IMG/VR virus record: IMGVR_UViG_3300044980_000208
Location: 1-41,310 of that record
DNA from: a virus
Reading direction: 5' to 3' (one strand)
Length of the DNA stretch: 41,310 bases
The notes under the pieces were generated by a model that was given only the letters and a program-made list of their open reading frames with translations, was not told where the DNA came from and searched no databases. Each line of letters begins with the position of its first letter. Within the stretch, counting starts at the first letter, position 1. Positions 30,766-37,644 of this stretch are shown one piece after another. Both the position numbers and the translations under genes were made by a program.

Positions 30766-30863
30766 GAGAACCTGAATACCTTCATGGCCACGGTGTGCAC
30801 ATGTTTTGCGGTTAATTGCATGAATGTAAGGATTTCCTCGTCGCGTTTTATTATACGCGTCAT
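30762..30863 (-). CDS. 33-residue basic peptide
   Basis: MTRIIKRDEEILTFMQLTAK and a short helical end. Linked to the next gene by an ATGA overlap; no clear ribosome site upstream. A GTG two codons earlier could also be the start. Confidence 0.4.
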   Translation of the reverse strand: MTRIIKRDEEILTFMQLTAKHVHTVAMKVFRFS

Positions 30864-30903
30864 GGGCACATGATTTATCGGATTAATGCGTATGAGCAAG
30901 CCA

Positions 30904-31059
30904 TTACCTTTTCTTGGATTTATGTTTACATTTCTCAATCATGGGATCGCGGACGCGCTCATCGTAATTGGCTAAGCGCGTGTTTTCTTTTTCGGCCTTT
31001 TTCAAAGTAGATTCGGCTTTGCGGATCTTCTTTGTAACCTTGCGCATTTTCTTATCCAT
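30904..31059 (-). CDS. Small Lys-rich coiled-coil protein
   Basis: 51 residues beginning MDKKMRKVTKKIRKAESTLK, strongly basic and helical. Short Lys-rich helices of this sort are common in phage genomes; DNA binding is a guess. Confidence 0.55.
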   Translation of the reverse strand: MDKKMRKVTKKIRKAESTLKKAEKENTRLANYDERVRDPMIEKCKHKSKKR

Positions 31060-31129
31060 GCTAAATTAAGACCCCATTCAATAGGTGCTAAGTAAAATGC
31101 GCCTTATGCAAGCGCTATTTATTAATGAT

Positions 31130-31252
31130 TTATTTTTTGTGGTGTTTCTTTTTATGAGCCGCGGTTTCTTTTTTGTGTTCGTGTTCTTTTTTGTGATCAT
31201 GCATTTCTTCTTTGTGCATGTGTTCTTTCTTGTGATGGGCTTTCTTTTTCAC
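31130..31252 (-). CDS. 40-residue His/Lys-rich protein
   Basis: From GTG 31252, with AAGGAA 8 bp upstream. 11 His and 15 Lys in 40 residues (MKKKAHHKKEHMHKEE and on). Such a composition would bind metal ions or nucleic acid. The opposite strand holds a Phe-rich open frame that is only its mirror image. Confidence 0.55.
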   Translation of the reverse strand: MKKKAHHKKEHMHKEEMHDHKKEHEHKKETAAHKKKHHKK

Positions 31253-31322
31253 GATATGTTCCTTGGTTGTTGATAGTGTTTTTTCTCATAATAAATTTAA
31301 AAAATAATTTTGCAATGCAAAT

Positions 31323-31406
31323 TTAGAAAATCAAATAAATCAAACATGCATACAAGACCCACAGGAAAAATATTAATAGAGATATGATAATCCCTTCTTT
31401 CATCAT
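31323..31406 (-). CDS. 27-residue single-span peptide
   Basis: MMKEGIIISLLIFFLWVLYA then more hydrophobic residues: one membrane span with a charged N-terminal end. Eleven bp after the stop of the upstream gene. Resembles the other 26-residue span peptide at 26731 in size only. Confidence 0.45.
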   Translation of the reverse strand: MMKEGIIISLLIFFLWVLYACLIYLIF

Positions 31407-31417
31407 AGAAGACTCGG

Positions 31418-31855
31418 TTACTTTCTTCTTTCGAATATTTCATTAATAGTGGCAATGGATCGAGGATTTTGCAAAAAGCGTCTTACCTTGGCGGAAAATC
31501 GTTTGTTTCTTCCCTCAATATATTCCAAAAAGGCAATGGGTTTGATGTACCATTCTCCCGCATGTCTGAATCCAAATCCCAATAACTGACCGTTCAATTC
31601 CGCCTCTCGACAAACGTTACTGACGAAGCTACGAGAAAACAAATTCAATTCAAACTCAAAATCTGCCGATGAAAGGTAATTTTCTCTGAGGTCTTGGGGA
31701 GAAGGAGATGATAAGTGGTTATTTGTTTCTTTTTTTGGTGCGCAATGATCATTGACAGCCGCATTTAATTTTTTTCCAAATCCGGATAAAAAATTCTCAA
31801 TTTCTAATTGTAAATCAACAAATTGATTAAAAGTTTCCATAGGATGCTCATCCAT
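31418..31855 (-). CDS. Hypothetical DNA-binding-type protein
   Basis: 145 residues from ATG 31855; the longer frame to 31957 is the reverse-frame part of the upstream gene. Helical N-terminus ([20 protein letters not shown]), then a basic C-terminal part ([19 protein letters not shown]). Overlaps the upstream gene by 8 bp. No family recognised. Confidence 0.6.
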   Translation of the reverse strand: MDEHPMETFNQFVDLQLEIENFLSGFGKKLNAAVNDHCAPKKETNNHLSSPSPQDLRENYLSSADFEFELNLFSRSFVSNVCREAELNGQLLGFGFRHAGEWYIKPIAFLEYIEGRNKRFSAKVRRFLQNPRSIATINEIFERRK

Positions 31856-31988
31856 TTTTTTTCTTTTTTGATTTGCCCGCTTTTGACATTGCAATCGCGA
31901 TGGCTTGCTTTTGTGGTTTGCCCGCATGCATTTCTGTGCGAATGTTTTCTGATACAACTTTTTTGCTAGAGCCTGATTTAAGAGGCAT
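31848..31988 (-). CDS. Small phage protein, [10 protein letters not shown] family
   Basis: 46 residues: [20 protein letters not shown], then [20 protein letters not shown] and a Lys tail. This signature is very common in phage genomes, where its function remains unknown. It is hidden in a frame overlapping the next gene. Confidence 0.8.
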   Translation of the reverse strand: MPLKSGSSKKVVSENIRTEMHAGKPQKQAIAIAMSKAGKSKKKKNG

Positions 31989-31996
31989 ATAATTGT

Positions 31997-32203
31997 TTAC
32001 TCCGCTAGAGGTTCATCAATAAATTCAGCGGGAGGAGTATAGCGCCATTTGTCGCCTACGCGTACCCCGATGTAATACCTTTTATGTTTGATGATAGCCA
32101 TGGTTTCCAATAAGGCGCCTTGCCCAAGATGAATGCCTTCATCCTCGGTTAAAATCAAATCGCCATAAATGGCCCCATCTACTTCTTCAATAATCAGTCG
32201 CAT
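31997..32203 (-). CDS. Small acidic hypothetical protein
   Basis: 68 residues, beta-type ([20 protein letters not shown]), acidic ends. Overlaps the resolvase stop by 10 bp. Function unknown. Confidence 0.6.
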   Translation of the reverse strand: MRLIIEEVDGAIYGDLILTEDEGIHLGQGALLETMAIIKHKRYYIGVRVGDKWRYTPPAEFIDEPLAE

Positions 32204-32592
32204 GTCATTATCTTTATGTGAACACCACCGGTTAATGCATATAGTTTTTTTGAACTAATTTGTACAACATTTCTATCATCTTCAATGACTATTTTTTTCA
32301 AACAATCCTCGGCAAACTTAACACAATTCGATAAATCGCATTTTGTAGGTAATATTCGTTCCGCTTGCATGAGCAAAATGTTTTTCTTGCTGGCTGACTT
32401 GGGATATGGAAACTCAAATACAAAATCCAATTTCACATACCCCCGTAAGGGACATGCTTTATATTGGGCACAAATTATGGCGTGGAATATTTCTTTGTAT
32501 TTGGAGTGGGTGCTATAACAAATGCCTCGGGCTAGGCGTGGGGCTGTCCAAGCTACCGGATCGTGATTGATGTGTATTTCGATTGTCTCCAT
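32194..32592 (-). CDS. RusA-type Holliday junction resolvase
   Basis: 132 residues. N-terminal INHDPVAWTAPRLARG, LDFVFEFPYPKSASKK in the middle, then CDLSNCVKFAEDCLKKIVIEDDRN: this is the RusA layout with the D..N..K...D and DD acidic positions. One usual aspartate-rich feature (PDLDN) is seen as CDLSN, so activity is likely but not certain. The enzyme cuts branched DNA before packaging. It follows the repressor-like gene. Confidence 0.75.
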   Translation of the reverse strand: METIEIHINHDPVAWTAPRLARGICYSTHSKYKEIFHAIICAQYKACPLRGYVKLDFVFEFPYPKSASKKNILLMQAERILPTKCDLSNCVKFAEDCLKKIVIEDDRNVVQISSKKLYALTGGVHIKIMTCD

Positions 32593-32630
32593 GCCCTAGA
32601 CATAAAAGAGCCGCCGATTAGGTTAAAGAA

Positions 32631-32834
32631 TTATTTTAACAAATCTTCGATTGTGATCTTACCTTTGGTGCGAGTGACCATGCGGTGCGCAATGACCAGA
32701 TTAGGTTTTCTTCTTTTGGCCACGTAATTACTTAGGGTGCTGATACTGATTTCCATGAGGCGCGCAAATACCACCTTGGGCATGCCTGTCGCTTTTAGAT
32801 ATTGTGAGATGTCCATATAGGTCCAACTTTTCAT
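32631..32834 (-). CDS. Repressor-like HTH protein (Cro/CI type)
   Basis: 67 residues from ATG 32834. GMPKVVFARLMEISISTLSNYVAKRR fits a helix-turn-helix of XRE type (residues about 14-40). The GTG at 32870 used by the longest frame would lie inside the promoter, so ATG 32834 is preferred. The -10 box ends only about 10 bases before the ATG, so the mRNA is nearly leaderless, as for lambda cI from PRM. Divergent from the early genes at 33026. Confidence 0.7.
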   Translation of the reverse strand: MKSWTYMDISQYLKATGMPKVVFARLMEISISTLSNYVAKRRKPNLVIAHRMVTRTKGKITIEDLLK

Positions 32835-32843
32835 TTTAATATC

Positions 32844-32872
32844 ATTGTACCAGGAGATTTTTTTTCTCACAA
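32844..32872 (-). promoter_or_regulatory. Promoter of the HTH repressor gene
   Basis: On the minus strand: TTGTGA (32872-32867), 17-bp spacer, TACAAT (32849-32844). The expected start of transcription is near 32837, three bases before the ATG. Confidence 0.6.
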
Positions 32873-32886
32873 CTTTTCGTTTGTGA
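32867..32886. promoter_or_regulatory. Operator-like palindrome
   Basis: TCACAA-N8-TTGTGA. The left arm is the -35 of the repressor promoter; the right arm abuts a plus-strand -35 (TTGAAT, 32887). A dimer bound here could control both directions. Confidence 0.55.
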
Positions 32887-32914
32887 TTGAATTAAATGCG
32901 CCTATTCCTATATC
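32887..32914 (+). promoter_or_regulatory. Possible promoter of the early plus-strand genes
   Basis: TTGAAT (32887-32892), 16-bp spacer, TATATC (32909-32914). Followed by a hairpin at 32936-32957 before the first gene. Weak -10 match, so tentative. Confidence 0.45.
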
Positions 32915-32935
32915 ATTGAGTCATAAAACAAAAAA

Positions 32936-32957
32936 CCCCACTACTGGCATAGTGGGG
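32936..32957. terminator. Intrinsic terminator, strongest on the minus strand
   Basis: CCCCACTA (32936-32943) and TAGTGGGG (32950-32957). On the minus strand the stem is followed by TTTTTTGTTTT, a classical terminator; on the plus strand AAAATTTT follows. It would stop antisense transcription from the right before it reaches the repressor, and may attenuate early plus-strand transcription. Confidence 0.7.
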
Positions 32958-33025
32958 AAAATTTTACTCAAACAATGCAACAATGTTCAACACACCACAA
33001 ATAAAACTCTAACTCTAGGAGAGAA

Positions 33026-33223
33026 ATGTCTATGGTATTCGCAAACAATAGTATCCAAACGGTCAATTCTGACCAAGAAGAATATTTTTATCATCTAGAA
33101 CAGGCATCTCAATTTCTAGAGTATGCACTTCAGGCTGAAGAAGACGTCAAACAAGCGATGACGCATTTCAATAGGCATAATGCATGGCTCAAAGAACATT
33201 CAAATGAAACTTTTATGGGCTAG
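33026..33223 (+). CDS. Small early protein
   Basis: 65 residues, AGGAGAGAA ribosome site. Helical and acidic (SDQEEYFYHLEQASQFLEY). First gene right of the control region, so likely early. Function unknown. Confidence 0.65.
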   Translation: MSMVFANNSIQTVNSDQEEYFYHLEQASQFLEYALQAEEDVKQAMTHFNRHNAWLKEHSNETFMG

Positions 33224-33230
33224 GTGTTAT

Positions 33231-33416
33231 ATGAAAGATTATATGTTACATCTATATGAAGATTACATGTCCAACCATTGTACCTGTGACCGTAGCCCGG
33301 AAGAATGCACATGCCTCAGTTATGAGGATTTCTGCATCAACCACATGCTGGAATTGCAGGATGAATGGGCCCAACTAGTTTATGAAACCCAACCCCAGGA
33401 TGCCTATCATGCTTGA
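33231..33416 (+). CDS. Small early protein with Cys cluster
   Basis: 61 residues from ATG 33231; an earlier in-frame ATG overlaps the upstream gene. CTCDRSPEECTCLSYEDFC has five cysteines that could bind a metal. Acidic. Overlaps the next ATG by 8 bp. Confidence 0.6.
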   Translation: MKDYMLHLYEDYMSNHCTCDRSPEECTCLSYEDFCINHMLELQDEWAQLVYETQPQDAYHA

Positions 33417-33543
33417 GGAATTACCCGTGTATGAAGATTTTTTTGACTTTTGTACATGGTATGAAAACCTATTTCCAGATGACATTCTGGATTTACAAGA
33501 AGCTGCAACTATTTATTTCAACTTAGAAACTTACACAATTTAA
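33409..33543 (+). CDS. 44-residue acidic protein
   Basis: MLEELPVYEDFFDFCTWYEN and a continued acidic, aromatic end. Overlaps the preceding stop. Very acidic small proteins of this kind can mimic DNA, but no known family is recognised. Confidence 0.5.
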   Translation: MLEELPVYEDFFDFCTWYENLFPDDILDLQEAATIYFNLETYTI

Positions 33544-33558
33544 ATTGGAGATTTTTAT

Positions 33559-34311
33559 ATGAATAACAATTCTTTACCCGTTGGGTTTGATAAATTACGC
33601 ACTGAAAAACCATACATTAATTTGGGTAAACTGGCAGAGGGCGAACATCGGTTTCGTATTGTGGCCCGACCCATTGCAGGATGGGTAGATTGGAAAGACA
33701 AGAAACCAATGCGATTCCGTCCAGAAGACAAGCCAAAATCTGCTGTAGACCCAACTAAACCCATTAAACCTTTTTGGGCAATCCATGTGTGGGATTACGC
33801 AAAAGAAGGCCTATATATTATGGAGATCACCCAAAACAGCATACGAAGAGCTTTGGAAATGTTGGCCATGAATGAAGATTGGGGCGATCTGACCTCTTTT
33901 GATTTCAAGATCAAAAAAGAGGGCGCAGGCATTGATACCAACTACAGCGTCATCCCCATACCCCCTAAACCCATGCTGTCAGTTATCAAGGAAGCCTTAA
34001 TAGCTGCGCCTGTGCGTTTAGAGGCCCTTTATGAAGGATTAGACCCTTGGACAGACCTAGTGGCTGCCTCGGGCGAGATCGCCTCATTTAGAGGCCTTAC
34101 AGAAGGTCAAACAGCACAACTTGATACTTTGTTACAAAAAATCAATGACAAAGCATTTCAAAAAGAGCTGGAGACGCATTTACAGGTCGCCTCCATTTAT
34201 AACATCCCCGAGCAAGAGTTTGAACGCGCGCTACGGGCATTAGAAACCAGAGTTAATTCAAAAAAACAGGAGAAAAAAAATGAATCAAGATCAATGGCAT
34301 CAGTGGCGTAG
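33559..34311 (+). CDS. Probable ssDNA-binding / recombination accessory protein
   Basis: 250 residues. The N-terminal two-thirds (GKLAEGEHRFRIVARPIAGW, KPFWAIHVWDYAKEGLYIME, LTSFDFKIKKEGAGIDTNYS) have the layout of gp32-like or gp2.5-like OB proteins, with many aromatic and basic residues. The C-terminal third is helical and ends basic. It overlaps the exonuclease gene by 32 bp, the usual ssDNA-binding/exonuclease pair. Identity inferred from pattern and context. Confidence 0.6.
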   Translation: MNNNSLPVGFDKLRTEKPYINLGKLAEGEHRFRIVARPIAGWVDWKDKKPMRFRPEDKPKSAVDPTKPIKPFWAIHVWDYAKEGLYIMEITQNSIRRALEMLAMNEDWGDLTSFDFKIKKEGAGIDTNYSVIPIPPKPMLSVIKEALIAAPVRLEALYEGLDPWTDLVAASGEIASFRGLTEGQTAQLDTLLQKINDKAFQKELETHLQVASIYNIPEQEFERALRALETRVNSKKQEKKNESRSMASVA

Positions 34312-35125
34312 AGCCGGAATAGGCAGCAGTGATGCTGCGGTTGTAATGGGAGTGTCGCCTTGGCGCACTCCTTATCAGGTATGGCAAGAGAAGGTGTTCG
34401 GTAATTCGGCACAACCGGATAATTTCTCCATGGCTAGAGGAAGGGATTTGGAGCCAGTAGCCCGAACATGGTTTGAGAAAGCCATGAATGTTTCAGTATT
34501 CCCGAAGAACAAAATCCACAAAGACCGTAATTTCATACGCGCCTCTTTGGACGGCCTAGACATGGAAGAAAAGGTCCTGGTAGAAATCAAATGCCCCAAC
34601 AAAGAAGATCATAGTGTTGCTGTTAACGGAATGATACCCCCTAAATACGTCCCACAGGTCCAACATCAGCTTCTTGTGACTGGACTGGACGGTATGTACT
34701 ATTGTAGCTTTGATGGGCAGGAAGGGGCCATTGTGGAGGTTTCTAGAGACAATGCCTATATCGAAGCCATGTTAGCTGAAGAACAGAAATTCTGGGACAT
34801 GGTTTTGACAAAGAAAGCTCCTGAATTGACTGATCGAGATTTTGTTTCCATGGAACACAATAGAGAATGGGAAATTTTAGCCATGCGTTTCTCCGAGGTC
34901 AAAGATGTATTGTCCATAGCCGAAGAGACAGAAGAGCAAATTCGTAAATCCATGATTGCTTTGGCTGGAGATCGCAATGCACAGGGCAACGGGGTTCGAA
35001 TATCGAAGTCAATATGTTCAGGACCGATTGATTATAAACAAATTATGACTGATCACCCTGACATTGACTGGGAATCCTATCGCAAAAAACCTGTAACAAA
35101 ATGGACCTTTCGTGCTACAGGTTGA
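34280..35125 (+). CDS. YqaJ-type viral recombinase / exonuclease
   Basis: 281 residues. RAGIGSSDAAVVMGVSPWRT, ARGRDLEPVARTWFEK, RASLDGLD, VEIKCPNKEDH and QVQHQLLVTG are the YqaJ/lambda exonuclease motifs; D, E and K of the catalytic set (LDGLD..., EIK) are present. Resects dsDNA ends for recombination and replication restart. Followed by an intrinsic terminator. Confidence 0.9.
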   Translation: MNQDQWHQWRRAGIGSSDAAVVMGVSPWRTPYQVWQEKVFGNSAQPDNFSMARGRDLEPVARTWFEKAMNVSVFPKNKIHKDRNFIRASLDGLDMEEKVLVEIKCPNKEDHSVAVNGMIPPKYVPQVQHQLLVTGLDGMYYCSFDGQEGAIVEVSRDNAYIEAMLAEEQKFWDMVLTKKAPELTDRDFVSMEHNREWEILAMRFSEVKDVLSIAEETEEQIRKSMIALAGDRNAQGNGVRISKSICSGPIDYKQIMTDHPDIDWESYRKKPVTKWTFRATG

Positions 35126-35162
35126 TTGAAGTTTGATTCATGCGGCTTCTTTCCTCCGTGGG

Positions 35163-35200
35163 GAACCCAAGTTTTTCCTTTTTTTCTTGGGTTCTCTTTT
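35163..35200 (+). terminator. Intrinsic terminator after exonuclease
   Basis: GAACCCAAG (35163-35171) and CTTGGGTTC (35186-35194), then TCTTTTTATTTT. Ends the early recombination operon; it also lies at the end of the convergent 35200-35463 gene. Confidence 0.8.
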
Positions 35201-35463
35201 TATTTTCCAAATAGATGTAAAGGATCAGTAACAAAATGATTTTCTTTATTTTCACAATTCGCATGGTAAGATCGGGTGAAGCTAGTGAAAAAGCTGATAA
35301 AGGGAAAATTCTCCTCAATATTGGCACATAAAACTCCTAATATGGAGCCCATTAGGGCTGCTGCCTCGGAAGCTTTAATGTTTTTTCTTTCAAATATGGA
35401 AAAAATCTCTTTTAGACATTCACTCATCTTCTGTTGATCAGTATCTTCCATTCTAGTTGTCAT
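35200..35463 (-). CDS. Small hypothetical protein
   Basis: 87 residues, helical (CLKEIFSIFERKNIKASEAAA) with a hydrophobic middle (ALMGSILGVLCANI). Five bp downstream of the coiled-coil gene on the same strand. Function unknown. Confidence 0.6.
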   Translation of the reverse strand: MTTRMEDTDQQKMSECLKEIFSIFERKNIKASEAAALMGSILGVLCANIEENFPFISFFTSFTRSYHANCENKENHFVTDPLHLFGK

Positions 35464-35468
35464 GGGGT

Positions 35469-35672
35469 CTATTTCTCGGCTAATCTGTTCAATCTGTCAT
35501 CCATGCGCAATAGAATGTCCTGCATGGCAGTGACGTTTTCTGTGATAGCCATGATAGCTTTATCCCGCGCGCCAATGTATGCAAATATCGCACGGAATGT
35601 CTTGGTTGTGAGCTCTTCAAATGTTTCTCTTTCGCTTTTGAACATGTCCAGTTGATGGATCTTTTGGCTCAT
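35469..35672 (-). CDS. Small coiled-coil protein
   Basis: 67 residues, long helix with heptads (ENVTAMQDILLRMDDRLNRL). Probably oligomeric. Opposite in direction to its neighbours; may be a regulator. Unknown function. Confidence 0.6.
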   Translation of the reverse strand: MSQKIHQLDMFKSERETFEELTTKTFRAIFAYIGARDKAIMAITENVTAMQDILLRMDDRLNRLAEK

Positions 35673-35774
35673 ATAAACTCCTAAAATTACGTCTATTAAA
35701 TGTTAAGATTCAGTAATGTATCGCAACTTAGGATTTGCTTCAAAGGGAATGTTTAGAGTAGCCTAGAAATGAAA

Positions 35775-35896
35775 GAGCCCCAGGCCCTGCAAAACCTGAG
35801 GCAAGCGTTCTTTTAGTGAGGAACGGAAGTTATCTTATACCACTTCATACATTAAGTGGAATATAAAAGAAAACTTTAATCTCAGGGCCTGGGCTC
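35775..35896 (+). ncRNA. Structured 122-nt element upstream of the replication gene
   Basis: Outer stem: GAGCCCCAGGCCCTG (35775-35789) with CAGGGCCTGGGCTC (35883-35896), 14 pairs with one bulged C. Inside: hairpin CGTTC/GAACG (35806-35825) and hairpin CCACTT/AAGTGG (35840-35859), the latter extended by A/U pairs. It lies in the 250-bp gap before ATG 35924. It may be a regulatory RNA, leader riboregulator or part of the replication origin. Confidence 0.55.
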
Positions 35897-35923
35897 CTAA
35901 CCCTAAAATTATAGGAGTCCAAG

Positions 35924-36763
35924 ATGTCAAAAATACCAAATCTCAACGATCTGTCTTTTGATGCAGTCATCCCTTCCGCCTTACTTTTGAATGAAAACAT
36001 AGAACCCAACGCCATCAAGCTGTATGCGTTTGTGCGTGGTCTAACCAAAGCTCATGGATATTGTTACGCTACCAATGAATACCTAGCTGCCTGCATGAAA
36101 TTGAGTGAGAGCCAGACAAGAACTCTTTTAAAAAGTCTAGAAGATGAAAAATTCATTCGTAAAAAATTTGATCCGGAGACAGGAAATAGGCAAATCTATT
36201 TAGGGGGGGGGGTGCCGGAAATCCAGCAGGGGGGTGCCGGAAATCCAGCAGGGGGGTGCCGGAAATCCAGCACCAGATATAAGGATAGTGTATTAGATAA
36301 AGATGTATTAGATAATAATACTGCTACGCAGCTAGCAGAATTTCTTCTTAAAAAAATCAAAGAGATCAATCCTAAAAATAGCGATGGCATTACTCAGAAA
36401 TGGATCAAAGACTTTCAGTCGCTCCTAAAAATACGATCTAAAGATGATCTAGAGAAAGTTATAACATGGATTTTCCATGATCCATTTTGGCAAATTACTA
36501 TCGTTTCTCCTTCGGGACTCAAGAAAAATATCAATAAGATTGAACCGAAGATGAATCAAAATCATGGCAAAGAATGTTTCAAGGCTTGGAATGAAAAATT
36601 AAATAATATAGTCAAAGGAAGATCTGATATAAGTTTATCTGAAGCTGAAATTCGTTTTCATGGCGGAGTACAGGATTATGTGATAAAATTCACCGATCAC
36701 GATTACAAAAAAATTATTGTCGATCGTTTAATGAAAATGAATATTTCAATAGAGGGATTATGA
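35924..36763 (+). CDS. Replication initiator / HTH replisome organiser
   Basis: 279 residues with AGGAG ribosome site. The N-terminal ~100 residues form a winged-HTH of the phage replication type (NAIKLYAFVRGLTKAHGYCY, then MKLSESQTRTLLKSLEDEKF). A low-complexity linker (GGGVPEIQQGGAGNPAGGC) is encoded by three 22-bp repeats. The C-terminal part ends its domain with FHDPFWQITIVSPSGLKKNI, a pattern common at the end of phage initiators. Like lambda O, it probably binds iterons inside its own gene and loads the host helicase. A run of ten G within the linker may be prone to slippage. Confidence 0.75.
   Translation: MSKIPNLNDLSFDAVIPSALLLNENIEPNAIKLYAFVRGLTKAHGYCYATNEYLAACMKLSESQTRTLLKSLEDEKFIRKKFDPETGNRQIYLGGGVPEIQQGGAGNPAGGCRKSSTRYKDSVLDKDVLDNNTATQLAEFLLKKIKEINPKNSDGITQKWIKDFQSLLKIRSKDDLEKVITWIFHDPFWQITIVSPSGLKKNINKIEPKMNQNHGKECFKAWNEKLNNIVKGRSDISLSEAEIRFHGGVQDYVIKFTDHDYKKIIVDRLMKMNISIEGL
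36207..36272 (+). repeat. Three 22-bp iterons in the initiator gene, candidate origin
   Basis: Three consecutive exact copies of GGGGGGTGCCGGAAATCCAG plus CA at 36207, 36229 and 36251, directly preceded by four more G. The unit length is not a multiple of three, so each copy is read in a different frame; conservation is thus at DNA level. An AT-rich stretch (about 36273-36325) follows. Lambda and relatives place their origin the same way, inside gene O. Confidence 0.75.
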
Positions 36764-36825
36764 GCGAAATTGTCATACGTCAATGTCACTTGGAGTTAGT
36801 GAGAGGAGAAGATTTTTTCTTTTGA
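36760..36825 (+). CDS. 21-residue peptide after the initiator
   Basis: MSEIVIRQCHLELVRGEDFF plus one Phe. The ATG overlaps the initiator stop by 4 bp. Could be a truncated gene start; very tentative. Confidence 0.3.
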   Translation: MSEIVIRQCHLELVRGEDFFF

Positions 36826-36859
36826 ATCATTTGTACTTTTTTCTTAGGATGTATGCCTT

Positions 36860-37072
36860 ATGCATGACGAATTAACGAATCTTTTATTTGATTTACTGAA
36901 ATGGATAGTATTATGTCCCGGCTTTGGATGGGCTTTTACCTTGTCCATCAAAGGATTGGTAGAATCTTTTTGCGTTAAACCCCTCCCATTTAGGAAAAAA
37001 CAATGTTGGTTATATTCAAGCGCATTATTTTTTGTATTGGCTGCATTTCTTCATGTCTTTGGACCTCGTTAA
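36860..37072 (+). CDS. Two-span membrane protein, holin-like
   Basis: 70 residues with two hydrophobic segments (LLKWIVLCPGFGWAFTL and YSSALFFVLAAFLHVF) separated by a basic loop (KPLPFRKK). AGGA ribosome site upstream. Overlaps the following secreted-protein gene by 70 bp. The size fits a class II holin, but no sequence match is claimed. Confidence 0.5.
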   Translation: MHDELTNLLFDLLKWIVLCPGFGWAFTLSIKGLVESFCVKPLPFRKKQCWLYSSALFFVLAAFLHVFGPR

Positions 37073-37644
37073 ATGCTAATCCATTGCCAACGATGGGGGC
37101 ATCCAAAGAGCCCACCGATATTTGCCTGAGTCAGGTGCGTCGGATCGAAGAATGTGTGGATTTGGATCAATTAGTATTCATGATTGTACAAATCCGTGAC
37201 TACTTAGTGTGGAATGGGTGCTATTTTCCCAGTTTAACGGCCATTTTAGACTCTTGCAGAGAAATAATGAGGAAAGATGGGGTTGAGATCGATGACGCTG
37301 AATTTGAGGCCTTGCGTGAAGAATTTGAGAAGTATGATCGACATGACGATGTCAGGACCCAGCAAATAAAAAATCATCATCACAAAAAACATGGAAAACA
37401 TAAAAAAGACAAAGAGTTAAAAATAAATTCTAAGACCGCCATGGGGTTCATTAAATTTGTGGGAGGCACATTGTTGTGTTTTGTTCCTGTTCCATTGATT
37501 CAAACGGCTGGTGTATCTCTGGCTGCATTGGGCGTATCGGAAATGGTAGATGGTGTGCGTGAAGATTCAGACAAAAAAGAGTGGGAAGAGCGAATGGATT
37601 CTAACCGTAGGATCGATAATGGAATGGATCAGTTTCCACGATAA
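37003..37644 (+). CDS. Secreted or membrane protein with His/Lys-rich segment
   Basis: 213 residues from ATG 37003, supported by AGGAAA upstream and by a signal-like N-terminus (MLVIFKRIIFCIGCISSCLW, possible cleavage after LNA). Residues ~124-136 are His/Lys-rich (HHHKKHGKHKKDKE). A second hydrophobic region follows (GFIKFVGGTLLCFVPVPLI, then VSLAALGVSEM). No hydrolase motif is visible. Together with the 36860 gene it could form the lysis unit, or be a host-envelope factor. Confidence 0.6.
   Translation: MLVIFKRIIFCIGCISSCLWTSLNANPLPTMGASKEPTDICLSQVRRIEECVDLDQLVFMIVQIRDYLVWNGCYFPSLTAILDSCREIMRKDGVEIDDAEFEALREEFEKYDRHDDVRTQQIKNHHHKKHGKHKKDKELKINSKTAMGFIKFVGGTLLCFVPVPLIQTAGVSLAALGVSEMVDGVREDSDKKEWEERMDSNRRIDNGMDQFPR

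Noticed and set aside
31085-31273. Phe-rich 62-residue plus-strand ORF
   Set aside because: Complement of the His/Lys-rich minus-strand gene at 31130-31252; no ribosome site and an implausible composition.
31856-31957. N-terminal extension of the 31418 gene
   Set aside because: This stretch is the [10 protein letters not shown]-family gene in another frame; the downstream gene starts at ATG 31855.
36207-36272. Short CRISPR array
   Set aside because: The 22-bp units are directly adjacent without spacers and lie within a coding gene.
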